Position numbers and translations under genes: made by a program. From NCBI RefSeq assembly GCF_036884255.1, contig NZ_CP145605.1, positions 5,951,001-6,015,000 on the forward strand: DNA of 64,000 bases, read 5' to 3'. Of this stretch, positions 8,258-15,995 are shown in pieces. How positions within the stretch are numbered: position 1 is the first letter of the stretch; each line of letters opens with the position of its first letter. The notes beneath the pieces were generated by a model that ran no database searches, was not told the origin of the DNA, and saw only the letters and a list, made by a program, of their open reading frames with translations. The stretch comes from Paenibacillus tundrae. Lineage in GTDB: Bacteria > Bacillota > Bacilli > Paenibacillales > Paenibacillaceae.

Positions 8258-9535
8258 TTGAAACCCCATACAACAAATGATACATTGAACAATATGATTC
8301 TGAAAGGAATGGCTCTATTGGATAAATTTGCACCAGGAAGAGGCAATCCCTCTTTGGTCTCGCTGAAACTATATAATTTCTTCATCTATGGGGCAATCTC
8401 CATCTTCGCCGGATTTCTGCAATTATACTTGCAAGAGATTGGTATGACCAAATTAGAGATTGGTAGCCTCATGGCGATCGGCCCATTTGTCTCCTTGTTT
8501 GCGAATCCCTTCTGGGGGTTCTGGAGCGATAAATCACGCAATATCCGTATTATTCTAATGATTATGATGGGAGGCACATTTGTGTTCTCTCAAGCTGTCT
8601 TCCATGCCCCTACCTATGCCTGGATCTACACGGCCATGATTGTTTTTTATTTTTTTCAAAGTCCGTTATTCGCTCAAACCAATAGTTTGATTCTTGGATA
8701 CATTGATGGTACCTCGCAAAAGTTCGGTTCCTTCCGCCTATGGGGTTCCTTAGGCTGGGCACTAACCGCGGTAGCGGCTGGTCCACTAATTGATCGACTT
8801 GGCATAGGCAGTGTATCCATCGTCTTCGCGTGTATGATTATCGTTGCTTTTGCATTTTCGGTATTTCTGCCCAGACAGCCGGTTGCTTCAGATACGCCTG
8901 TAGTCACATTCCGACGGTTTGGAAAGGTCATGTTCAATCCCTATTTCATGGCATTCATTGGACTTGGCGTTCTGGTATCCGTGCCTAATGCAATGAACAG
9001 CACTTTCATGTCGCTCTATATTACCGAGATGGGCGGCAACAAACAAATGGTCGGCTGGGCGATCTTCACGTCTTCCATTCTGGAAGTCGGGGTCTTCTTA
9101 CTGCTGGATCGATATCTGAAAAGAAAGATGAGCTTCCTGCTCGCCTCGCTTGTCCTAGTTAGTCTGCTGTTTGCCATCCGTTGGCAATTGATGGCTGAGT
9201 CTACTCTACCTATTGAAGTTGTACTCATTCAACTGATGCACTCCATTACCTTCGGTGGATACTTCTATGTAGGCACACAGCTTACGATGCTGTTTATTCC
9301 TAGACCGTATCGTTCCTCTGGTCAAGCTGTCTACACGATGGCGTGGGGCGGTCTGTCTGGTGTCATTGCAGGTTTGTTTGGCGGCTGGCTGTTCCAGAGC
9401 TTCGGTGCTGAACTTATGTACAACATCGGGGTATTCTTCTCGCTGATTGGTGCTGCTGGCTTCGCCATCATGTGGCTGATTAATCGGCGGAATGGATATC
9501 AGCCTGTTGTGTTGACCGAAATGGGTGATGGTTAA
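8258..9535 (+). CDS. MFS transporter (MFS_1-like/nucleoside-sugar permease type)
   Basis: A ~425-aa protein with 12 predicted hydrophobic segments beginning at KLYNFFIYGAISIFAGFL. It carries the family loop motif between helices 2 and 3 (NPFWGFWSDKSRN) and the helix-5 region GSLGWALTAVAAGPLID typical of the MFS_1-like/LacY-type group. The start is uncertain: TTG 8258 gives the longest frame but has no close ribosome site; a TTG at 8321 after AAAGGAA is a good alternative and still precedes the conserved FAPGRGNPSLVSLKLYNFF region. Substrate unknown. It is followed by a family A repeat. Confidence 0.8.
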   Translation: MKPHTTNDTLNNMILKGMALLDKFAPGRGNPSLVSLKLYNFFIYGAISIFAGFLQLYLQEIGMTKLEIGSLMAIGPFVSLFANPFWGFWSDKSRNIRIILMIMMGGTFVFSQAVFHAPTYAWIYTAMIVFYFFQSPLFAQTNSLILGYIDGTSQKFGSFRLWGSLGWALTAVAAGPLIDRLGIGSVSIVFACMIIVAFAFSVFLPRQPVASDTPVVTFRRFGKVMFNPYFMAFIGLGVLVSVPNAMNSTFMSLYITEMGGNKQMVGWAIFTSSILEVGVFLLLDRYLKRKMSFLLASLVLVSLLFAIRWQLMAESTLPIEVVLIQLMHSITFGGYFYVGTQLTMLFIPRPYRSSGQAVYTMAWGGLSGVIAGLFGGWLFQSFGAELMYNIGVFFSLIGAAGFAIMWLINRRNGYQPVVLTEMGDG

Positions 9536-9550
9536 TCTTTTGTTGGCAAA

Positions 9551-9730
9551 GGTTGAAACCTTGATTTACACGAGGGCACTTCGATGACAGAATAACCCTC
9601 CGATCGCTGTTACCCCCGGATTTTTTGGATTCCCCTTTTCAAAGGGTAAAATCCGGGGGTAAATGCGAGCGCTTCGCTTCTCCAGCTTTATTCTGTCCTC
9701 TCCGTTATGGTGTAAATAAAAACTTCAAAC
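9551..9730 (-). repeat. Dispersed palindromic repeat family A, copy 2
   Basis: Inverted relative to the copy at 613-836. The inner arms TTACCCCCGGATTTT (9610-9624) and AAAATCCGGGGGTAA (9648-9662) pair perfectly. The outer arms are GGTTGAAACCTTGATTTACA (9551-9570) and a matching inverted segment at 9711-9730. The blocks GGAGAGGACAGAAT and GAGAAGCGAAGC on the minus strand correspond one for one with copy 1. The inner stem differs by compensated changes, so base pairing has been kept. Confidence 0.8.
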
Positions 9731-9858
9731 ATTCAAACAAAAGATTAAGGGGCGGGGAGTAGGGTTAAAGCTCTTCGTTACGGCGTAACATCATCGTCCC
9801 TTACTACTCACAAACGATATAAAAGATTAAGTCTAGAGAGTAGGCAAAGGAGATACGT

Positions 9859-10059
9859 ATGCTTCAATGCAGCCTACTTCTTAGAAAGTTCGTAGGGAGC
9901 CGAGCACTTTGGTCTCACCTTTGTCTTGTGATCGATGATGGCTTCGGCATGGACGAGAAGACATTAGAGATATTAAAGACGTTAACACTACATCTCACCT
10001 GGCACAATTCCAATGTAAGCCGTACCCATTACAACTCCGTAATAGTAATCTACATATAG
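9859..10059 (+). pseudogene. Small ORF, possible histidine-kinase ATPase remnant
   Basis: A 66-codon ORF with an AAAGGAGA ribosome site five bases before its ATG. Residues ~23-40 (LVIDDGFGMDEKTLEIL) resemble the N/G1 box of GHKL ATPase domains, as in YesM-type kinases. The rest matches nothing recognisable, and the flanks hold no further kinase sequence. It is either a relic or a chance match; it should not be taken as an active enzyme. Confidence 0.25.
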
Positions 10060-10280
10060 AATTTAATTCGATTTAACCTCCCTACCTCAACATACCTGCG
10101 TGCCACTCCATTAATATTATTCTAGTCGTCTAACTCCCCTACCTCTCGCTGTTGGATCCAATTGTCTCATCCAGTAGTCATGAAATAGGGAACCTCGTGC
10201 TGGGAGCTGCATGCGGTGCGAATTACGATCTAGCAATCCTCTAAGTTTAACCTCCCTCAACCTAACCTTGTGTGTAATTC

Positions 10281-10473
10281 TAACGAACCCTAGGCGCCTT
10301 ATTTGCCACAATTTCAGGAGATTCCAAAGCTAAGGAACCTCAGACACGTTATTGCGCGAAAAAGACCTTCAAATTACTAAAAAGATAGGTCATACGACGA
10401 AATAAGGTGTGTACGATTCGTTACGTTGCTGGAACGTCCACATACACTTAAATAGCGTTTCCTCGGTTCGTTA
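10281..10473. repeat. Dispersed repeat family C, copy 2
   Basis: Forward half-sites begin at 10281 (TAACGAACCCTAGG) and 10331 (TAAGGAACCTCAGACACG). Inverted half-sites end at 10423 and 10473 (GATTCGTTA, GGTTCGTTA). Spacing is exactly 50 bp within each pair and 193 bp overall, identical to copy 1, although much of the sequence between differs. Confidence 0.75.
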
Positions 10474-10504
10474 GGCTCCTACCTCATGCGCAAATTTTGT
10501 GCTT

Positions 10505-10950
10505 GTGTTGACGCTCATAATCATGGTTATGCTTAATCTTGCACTTGGGCTGTCACTTATGCTAATAGTCACGCCACTCTTGTGCTCATAATCATGTCCA
10601 TGTTCTGCTGCTGATGCTCATTCTCATGTTTTTGCTTCTGCTTCTTGCCTATGATTATGCTTGTGCTGACAGCCACGCTCATAGTCATGCCTGTTCTGCT
10701 TGTGCTGGCGCTCATACTCATACTGACTCCCATGGTCGTGCCCATGTTCAGCTGCTTATGCTTGGCTGACGCACATAGTCGTGCTCCTGTTTATGCTTGT
10801 GGTACGCTTATAATTCTGCTTAGCTTGTTCTGACATTCATGCTCATGATTCTGCTTATGTGTATGCCGACTCTCATACTCATGCACATGTTCTACTTATA
10901 CTTGTACTGACAGCCATGCCCATACTTATGCTTCAACGTACACTTATGCT
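10505..10950. repeat. Degenerate low-complexity repeat region
   Basis: About 450 bp built from drifting variants of CGCTCATAxTCATG, TTCTGCTTxTGCTT and TGTGCTGACAGCCA. For example CTCATAATCATG occurs near 10514 and 10585, CGCTCATAGTCATG near 10677, and CTGACAGCCA near 10666 and 10907. There is no fixed period. Short ORFs in it lack ribosome sites and encode only repetitive Leu/Met/Val-rich peptides. It looks like a decayed minisatellite. The rest of the 9731-11000 gap holds the small ORF and the family C repeat and nothing else I recognise. Confidence 0.65.
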
Positions 10951-10984
10951 CAGTCTACGCCTGAACCCGAACTTAACCCTCCTC

Positions 10985-11037
10985 CTAAAAAAACTAAAAA
11001 GGCATCCCCTGTCATGATAACCATGACAAAGGATGCC
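10985..11037 (-). terminator. Rho-independent terminator after glnS
   Basis: On the minus strand GGCATCC...TGTCATG pairs with its complement over 11001-11037 as a long stem with a four-base loop. A run of U follows (complement of the A-rich 10987-11000). Confidence 0.85.
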
Positions 11038-11107
11038 CCTTCTTTAACTTATAACTTGGCTGCTCACCAGCGTGCTGATGAACAGATCCTTAATTCATCC
11101 ATCAACC

Positions 11108-12847
11108 TTATGCTTTTGGCAGTTGGAATGAGCTTTTGAGTGATACCACGCGGTTAAATACCGGGCGACCTGGCTCGGAATGCTTCGGATCTACGCTGAA
11201 GTAGCCGTGACGGAAGAACTGGAATTTATCTTGAGGCTTCGCCTCTTTCATCTCCTGTTCCACGTATCCGTGAACAATCTCAAGGGAATTCGGATTCAGC
11301 TGATCCAGGAATGTTTTCTCCGGTTGCTCTTCCACAACCTCAGCTTCAGCCCCAGCTACGACTACCTCTGGTTCGCTGTCTACTTCCGGTGCTTCTGCCG
11401 AAATCAGTGGCTCGTACAGACGGAACTCCGCAGGTACCGCTTGGCTCGCTTCCACCCAGTGGATTGTGCCTTTTACTTTACGACCTGTAAATCCACTGCC
11501 GCTCTTCGTCTCCACATCATAGGTACAGTGAATTTCGATCACGTTACCTTCTGCATCCTTAATCACATCGTTACACTTGATAAAGTAAGCATGTTTCAGA
11601 CGAACCTCGTTGCCAGGGAACAAACGGAAATATTTGTTCGGTGGATTCTCCATAAAGTCATCTTGCTCAATATAAATCTCACGGGAGAACGGAATTTGAC
11701 GGTTACCCATCTCTGGATTCTCCACATTATTCTCAGCCTCAAGCCACTCCACTTGACCCTCAGGGTAGTTCGTAATAACAACCTTGAGTGGGTGCAGAAC
11801 TGCCATCGTACGCGGAGCTTTCAGTTTCAAGTCTTCCCGTACAAAGTGCTCTAGCGTTTGAATATCGATAACCCCTTGGCTCTTAGAGATGCCTGTCTCA
11901 AATACGAAATCACGAATAGCTTCTGGGGTATAACCCCGACGACGCAGACCCGAGATTGTAGGCATACGTGGATCATCCCATCCATCTACATGACCTTCGT
12001 CTACAAGTAGCTTCAGCTTCCGTTTACTTGTCACCATCTGGGACAGATTCAAGCGACCAAACTCATATTGATGCGGCCTGCTCTCCATCTCGCACTCAGC
12101 GATTACCCAATCATAGAATGGACGTTGATCCTCAAACTCTAGAGAACAGAGGGAGTGCGTCACACCTTCAATAGCATCTTCGAGCGGGTGCGCAAAAGCA
12201 TACATCGGGTAGATGCACCATTTATCACCTGTGTTGTGATGGTGTGCATGTGAAATCCGGTAAATCACTGGATCACGCAAGTTGATGTTTGGCGAAGCCA
12301 TATCAATCTTAGCACGCAGCACTTTCTCTCCGTTCTTGAATTCGCCGGCGCGCATACGTGTGAACAGATCAAGATTCTCTTCTACCGAACGATCACGGTA
12401 CGGGCTGTTCTTACCTGGCTCCGTCAGCGTTCCGCGCATTTGACGAATTTCGTCGGCGCTTTGGTCGTCAACGTAAGCTTTTCCTTTTTGGATCAGCAAG
12501 ACCGCACGATTGTACATCTCATCGAAATAATCCGAGGCAAAACGCTTCTCGTTCCACTCATATCCGAGCCATTTCACGTCTTCCTGGATGGATTGAACAT
12601 ATTCTACGTCTTCCTTAACCGGGTTCGTGTCATCAAAGCGAAGATTCGTCTTGCCGCCAAACTCGCCGCCCAGCGCAAAGTTAATCCAAATTGCTTTGGC
12701 ATGTCCGATATGCAGATAACCGTTCGGTTCCGGAGGAAAACGGGTAATAACTTCCTGGACTTTTCCAGACCGGAGATCTTCGGTGATGATATTTTTGATA
12801 AAGTTAGGTGGGGTGGTACGATTGTCCACAGCTATCAAACCTTTCAT
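11108..12847 (-). CDS. glnS: Glutaminyl-tRNA synthetase
   Basis: Class I aminoacyl-tRNA synthetase charging tRNA-Gln directly. It shows the HIGH motif in [17 protein letters not shown] (residues ~37-53), the early GlnRS segment [10 protein letters not shown], and a KMSKS-equivalent MVTSKRKL. The two C-terminal beta-barrel anticodon-binding domains are recognisable ([26 protein letters not shown]). At 579 aa it is slightly longer than the E. coli enzyme, mainly from an acidic Ala/Glu/Val-rich insert at ~residues 485-515. The ATG at 12847 has no obvious ribosome site; a GTG six codons later is possible. Many Gram-positives lack GlnRS and use the Glu-tRNA amidotransferase route, so this gene is of evolutionary interest. 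No T-box was seen in the leader. Confidence 0.93.
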   Translation of the reverse strand: MKGLIAVDNRTTPPNFIKNIITEDLRSGKVQEVITRFPPEPNGYLHIGHAKAIWINFALGGEFGGKTNLRFDDTNPVKEDVEYVQSIQEDVKWLGYEWNEKRFASDYFDEMYNRAVLLIQKGKAYVDDQSADEIRQMRGTLTEPGKNSPYRDRSVEENLDLFTRMRAGEFKNGEKVLRAKIDMASPNINLRDPVIYRISHAHHHNTGDKWCIYPMYAFAHPLEDAIEGVTHSLCSLEFEDQRPFYDWVIAECEMESRPHQYEFGRLNLSQMVTSKRKLKLLVDEGHVDGWDDPRMPTISGLRRRGYTPEAIRDFVFETGISKSQGVIDIQTLEHFVREDLKLKAPRTMAVLHPLKVVITNYPEGQVEWLEAENNVENPEMGNRQIPFSREIYIEQDDFMENPPNKYFRLFPGNEVRLKHAYFIKCNDVIKDAEGNVIEIHCTYDVETKSGSGFTGRKVKGTIHWVEASQAVPAEFRLYEPLISAEAPEVDSEPEVVVAGAEAEVVEEQPEKTFLDQLNPNSLEIVHGYVEQEMKEAKPQDKFQFFRHGYFSVDPKHSEPGRPVFNRVVSLKSSFQLPKA

Positions 12848-12960
12848 AAATGGATTGGAGCTTCAGGAATTGCAGCAATTCCGCTATCATCCTTTGGATA
12901 TACGAAGACATCAACCAGAGTAATGTTGCTTTCTGGAAAGTTTCGTACGCGTTTCATTTA

Positions 12961-12989
12961 AATATACCTTTAACGGAGGATGAGTTCAA
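12961..12989 (-). promoter_or_regulatory. Sigma-A promoter of glnS
   Basis: On the minus strand: TTGAAC (12989-12984), 17 bases, TATATT (12966-12961). The predicted leader is about 105 nt and contains one palindrome (GGAATTGCAGCAATTCC, 12877-12893). Confidence 0.65.
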
Positions 12990-13110
12990 TAAAGAACGGC
13001 ACCAAAGTCAGGATCAAACGCATTCAAGATAGGCCTATAACCATTTTGACGGGTGCGCACGAATCATGTAGCATGGTAGTAAAACCAGAATTTAAGGGAG
13101 GGTTTCCCAA

Positions 13111-13368
13111 TTGAACACGCTAAAACTGACCAAAGAACAGCAGGATGACGCCATACGCACCATCCAGTCGTATTTCGAAGAGGAACGCGGCGAAGAACTG
13201 GGCGATTTGGCAGCTTGGGGTGTACTGGATCTGTTCATGACCCAGCTCGCTCCCTACATATATAATCAGGCCCTCGCTGACGCACGCACCACGACGAATC
13301 AACGCATGGCCTCGCTAGAAGAGGATCTGTTTGCATTAGAACGCAAACTGCCCCCTAAGTCCCGATAA
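13111..13368 (+). CDS. DUF2164 family protein
   Basis: An 85-aa soluble, acidic, mostly helical protein matching the DUF2164 pattern: an N-terminal LTKEQQDDAIRTIQSYFEEE helix, the invariant-looking RGEELGDLAA turn, a hydrophobic helix, and LAPYIYNQALADA. Function unknown; members are widespread in Bacillales. The TTG start at 13111 is nine bases after GGGAGG. It is probably co-transcribed with the acetyltransferase 34 bp downstream. Confidence 0.8.
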   Translation: MNTLKLTKEQQDDAIRTIQSYFEEERGEELGDLAAWGVLDLFMTQLAPYIYNQALADARTTTNQRMASLEEDLFALERKLPPKSR

Positions 13369-13402
13369 AACCCTAAATTGACTAAGAAAGAAGGTTGCAC
13401 TC

Positions 13403-13951
13403 ATGTTTACCTATTCATTGGATGAATATACCGAACTACGCCCTCTCTCGATGGAGCACACGAAGCCATTGTTCGAACTTACCGATCGTTCACGGGATCA
13501 ATTAAGACATTGGCTACCGTGGGTGGATCATGTGACCGAAATCGAGCATACCTCAAACTTTATTACCAATGCCTTGAAGCAAGGTGCTGAAAATGGTGGA
13601 TTCACCGCAGGTGTATGGTTAAAGGGCGAGCTTGCAGGCATCATTGGCTTCCATGAAATTAATTGGACAAATCGCTCCGTAAGCATTGGATACTGGCTTG
13701 GAAAAGGTTACGAGGGGCAAGGATTGATGACCAGTGCGTGCCGTGTGCTCGTGGATTATGCACTTGTGACATTGGATCTGAACCGAGTGGAGATTCGTTC
13801 GGCAACCAATAACAAACGCAGTCGAGCTATTCCAGAGCGGCTTGGATTCGTGCTAGAGGGTGTCATTCGACAAGCAGAGAAGCTGCCTAAAGGCTACGTA
13901 AATCACGCTGTGTATGGCATGTTACAGCATGAATGGGAACTGCTGCGCTAA
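13403..13951 (+). CDS. GNAT acetyltransferase, RimJ/RimL type
   Basis: A 182-aa N-acetyltransferase resembling ribosomal-protein-serine acetyltransferases (RimL/YdaF group). Features are the N-terminal LRPLSMEHTKPLFELTDRSR, the acetyl-CoA-binding GKGYEGQGLMTSACRVLVDYA (motif A), and RSRAIPERLGFVLEGVIRQ (motif B). It would acetylate an N-terminal amine of a protein or a small amine; the target is unknown. It follows the DUF2164 gene and is followed by a GC-rich hairpin. Confidence 0.85.
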   Translation: MFTYSLDEYTELRPLSMEHTKPLFELTDRSRDQLRHWLPWVDHVTEIEHTSNFITNALKQGAENGGFTAGVWLKGELAGIIGFHEINWTNRSVSIGYWLGKGYEGQGLMTSACRVLVDYALVTLDLNRVEIRSATNNKRSRAIPERLGFVLEGVIRQAEKLPKGYVNHAVYGMLQHEWELLR

Positions 13952-14066
13952 ATGAAGTACATACGACTCTGTGTCATAGCCCCCCTACTTCTATAGGGAG
14001 TTATGATATGGATGGAACCAACATGAATCTACACCGAGACTGCAAAATATAATCTAAAGCTCAATG

Positions 14067-14106
14067 AACCCCCTCTATTCGTTTATATCGACCATAGAGG
14101 GGGTTT
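14067..14106 (+). terminator. Hairpin after the RimL-type gene
   Basis: AACCCCCTCTAT (14067-14078) pairs with ATAGAGGGGGTT (14094-14105). The T tail is short (TTTCACT), so termination may be weak. Confidence 0.6.
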
Positions 14107-14120
14107 CACTATTAGTGCGA

Positions 14121-14324
14121 GTTCAAAAAGGTCGGTTTTCAGTACCGAGAAGATGGGATGAAGATAGAAATGGAGTAGCGGAGCGTAGACAAACCTACGT
14201 GAGCAACTACATTGTTTCTGAAGGAAACAAGCTTCGTAAGCATCCACTTATTTCGGCTGAGTACCATCTTCGACGCTGAGATGCCTCAGGGCATCCTTCG
14301 TAATCAAAAGCGGACTTTTTGAAC
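14121..14324. mobile_element. MITE-like element, family B full-length copy
   Basis: A 204-bp non-coding unit with terminal inverted repeats: GTTCAAAAAGGTCGGTTTT (14121-14139) and AAAAGCGGACTTTTTGAAC (14306-14324), matching at about 16 of 19 positions. Left-half copies occur at 6188-6296 and a right-end relic at 46093-46127. No transposase is encoded. It probably moves with a transposase in trans, or is a fossil. Flanking target duplications were not convincing. Confidence 0.65.
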
Positions 14325-14385
14325 AACCTCTATTAAACTTTTGATTATACATTTCCATTATATCTAGAGCCTGACTCAGACCTAT

Positions 14386-15174
14386 CTAGAGTGCTCGTAC
14401 CATACCGCCGTCTACCACGAGGGAAGCTCCTGTAATATACGTATTGGCACCAGATAGAAGGAATACAACCGCTTTAGCAAACTCCTCCGGTTGTCCATAG
14501 CGCCCCAGTGGTATTTCCTTACGGAATTGCTCACCTACTTCTTCAATACTGATTCCATTCTGCTCTGCGCGCGCAGCATCCAGATCACGTATTCGATCCG
14601 TGCCAATGCGTCCCGGGGATACGGTATTAATCAGAATGCCATACGGCGCTAATTCCTGTGATAACGTCTTCGCCATACCAAATACACCTGTACGGAAGGT
14701 GTTCGATAGGATTAACCCTGGAATCGGCTGCTTCACTGAGGTAGAGGCGATGTTTACGATATGGCCGCCGCTCTCCTTCATATAAGGAAGAACACCACGG
14801 ATCACTCTCACATAACTGAGTACATTTAACTCGAATGCATGCTCCCAGTCTTCATCTGTCAGCGATTCAAACGTACCTGAGGGCGGCCCGCCTGAGTTAT
14901 TCACCAGAATATCGATCTGACCAAATAACTCACCTGTCTTGCGGATCAGAGCTTCGATATCTTCCTTACGCGTCACATCGGTTACACAAAATTCAACTCG
15001 TCCGCCCCCACCAGCCGCAAGCAGTTCTTCCTTAACTGCCATCAGCTTCTCCTCGTTCCGGCTTGCAAGCATCACATCCGCACCTTCTGCTGCCAATTGA
15101 GCTGCCACCGCTTTGCCTAATCCTTGACTCGACGCAAGTACGAGAGCTTTCTTCCCATGAAGTCCCATATCCAT
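14386..15174 (-). CDS. Short-chain dehydrogenase/reductase-like protein lacking the catalytic Tyr/Lys
   Basis: A 262-aa Rossmann-fold protein similar to 3-oxoacyl-ACP reductases. The dinucleotide-binding segment is ASSQGLGKAVA, the NNSGG motif is at ~92-96, and the C-terminus ends in the usual GASLVVDGGM. Aligning from the active-site serine (S144 in NIAS), the YxxxK positions are S157 and R161 (LSNTFRTG). The classical catalytic pair therefore appears replaced, as in one SDR subgroup often annotated as putative beta-ketoacyl reductases. It may bind NAD(P) without standard reductase chemistry or use other residues. Possibly co-transcribed with the GNAT gene 19 bp downstream. Confidence 0.8.
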   Translation of the reverse strand: MDMGLHGKKALVLASSQGLGKAVAAQLAAEGADVMLASRNEEKLMAVKEELLAAGGGGRVEFCVTDVTRKEDIEALIRKTGELFGQIDILVNNSGGPPSGTFESLTDEDWEHAFELNVLSYVRVIRGVLPYMKESGGHIVNIASTSVKQPIPGLILSNTFRTGVFGMAKTLSQELAPYGILINTVSPGRIGTDRIRDLDAARAEQNGISIEEVGEQFRKEIPLGRYGQPEEFAKAVVFLLSGANTYITGASLVVDGGMVRAL

Positions 15175-15193
15175 CGTTATTCCTCCTTCACGC

Positions 15194-15691
15194 TTATGCT
15201 TCGATAAAATAACTCATCAGAATGTCGTCTACATATTTCCCGTCAATATAAAATTCAGACACTAATCTACCTTCTGTTAAGAAGCCACATTGTGTATAAA
15301 AAGCGATAGCCCCCGGATTACTCGATAAAACGCGTAACCGTAGCTTCCTAATCCCCTGCTCACGCGCATGCTGCTTCATCGCATCCATCAACGCTGTCGC
15401 AATCCCACAGCGGCGATCATGGGGATGAACTGCAATATTAATCTCATACACATGTTGATTAACAGGCATTGCTGTCGCTGGATGAAAACCGACATAACCA
15501 CACACGCGTTCACCCTGTACCGCGAGTAGCTGGCTACCCGGAGGACAATGCTGCAGATATTGTTGTCTAGACCGCCAATGAAACGGTGCAGGTGATGTGT
15601 TTTTGTCCCACACCAGTGCATCCAAATCCATGAGTTGACGTGTGTCTTGGATCTCGGATGGTCGAATTGTATAGGTATGGCTTGTTAACAT
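15194..15691 (-). CDS. GNAT family N-acetyltransferase
   Basis: A ~165-aa acetyltransferase: the acetyl-CoA loop is HPHDRRCGIATALMDAM, followed by LRLRVLSSNPGAIAFYTQCGF (motif B) and a C-terminal DDILMSYF strand. The start at 15691 is preferred because GAAAGG lies ten bases upstream; the frame extends to 15745 without a ribosome site. The gene lies 19 bp upstream of the SDR gene in transcription order, so the two may be translated from one message. Substrate unknown. Confidence 0.8.
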   Translation of the reverse strand: MLTSHTYTIRPSEIQDTRQLMDLDALVWDKNTSPAPFHWRSRQQYLQHCPPGSQLLAVQGERVCGYVGFHPATAMPVNQHVYEINIAVHPHDRRCGIATALMDAMKQHAREQGIRKLRLRVLSSNPGAIAFYTQCGFLTEGRLVSEFYIDGKYVDDILMSYFIEA

Positions 15692-15940
15692 AATCGCGCA
15701 ACCTTTCGTGCAATAATATATCGCTGCGGATCGCAGCATTCTCATAGAGAAGTTTGGTTAGTTTCACGGTTTAGCCTTGCAACTCATCCCTAAAGAGAAA
15801 TTTCACGAATCGATGGATGAGCGGTAAAGACTACGTTGTTCTATATTGTAGCATAGCCTCAGACTGGACTAAAATCCAAAGCGACGATACGCTCTACTAC
15901 AGTTTCCTTACACTGTTTGCAAATAATCTAGAATCAACAC

Positions 15941-15971
15941 TTAACCTTAACGTAACGTCATAGTTTATACT
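15941..15971 (+). promoter_or_regulatory. MerR-type promoter with 19-bp spacer and operator
   Basis: TTAACC (15941-15946), 19 bases, TATACT (15966-15971). The spacer contains CCTTAACGTAACGTCA, whose complement shares the core TGACGTTACGT with the palindrome before the MerR gene at 49094. Over-long spacers bearing the operator are the hallmark of MerR-family control, so autoregulation is likely. Confidence 0.6.
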
Positions 15972-15995
15972 GAAAGTAGAAGGAGGTGCAGCAGG

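Noticed and set aside
10117-10311. Arg-rich 64-codon ORF on the minus strand
   Set aside because: No ribosome site, partly inside the family C repeat, and no similarity pattern.
10645-10833. Leu/Met/Val-rich 62-codon ORF that looks like a membrane peptide
   Set aside because: It is read from the degenerate CTCATA repeat tract, lacks a ribosome site, and hydrophobicity follows from the repeat composition.
11180-11854. 224-codon ORF antisense to glnS
   Set aside because: Fully within glnS on the other strand, no ribosome site and no protein features.
12848-12990. Possible T-box leader before glnS
   Set aside because: No AGGGTGG-type motif or terminator/antiterminator pair was found; only a sigma-A promoter and a short palindrome.
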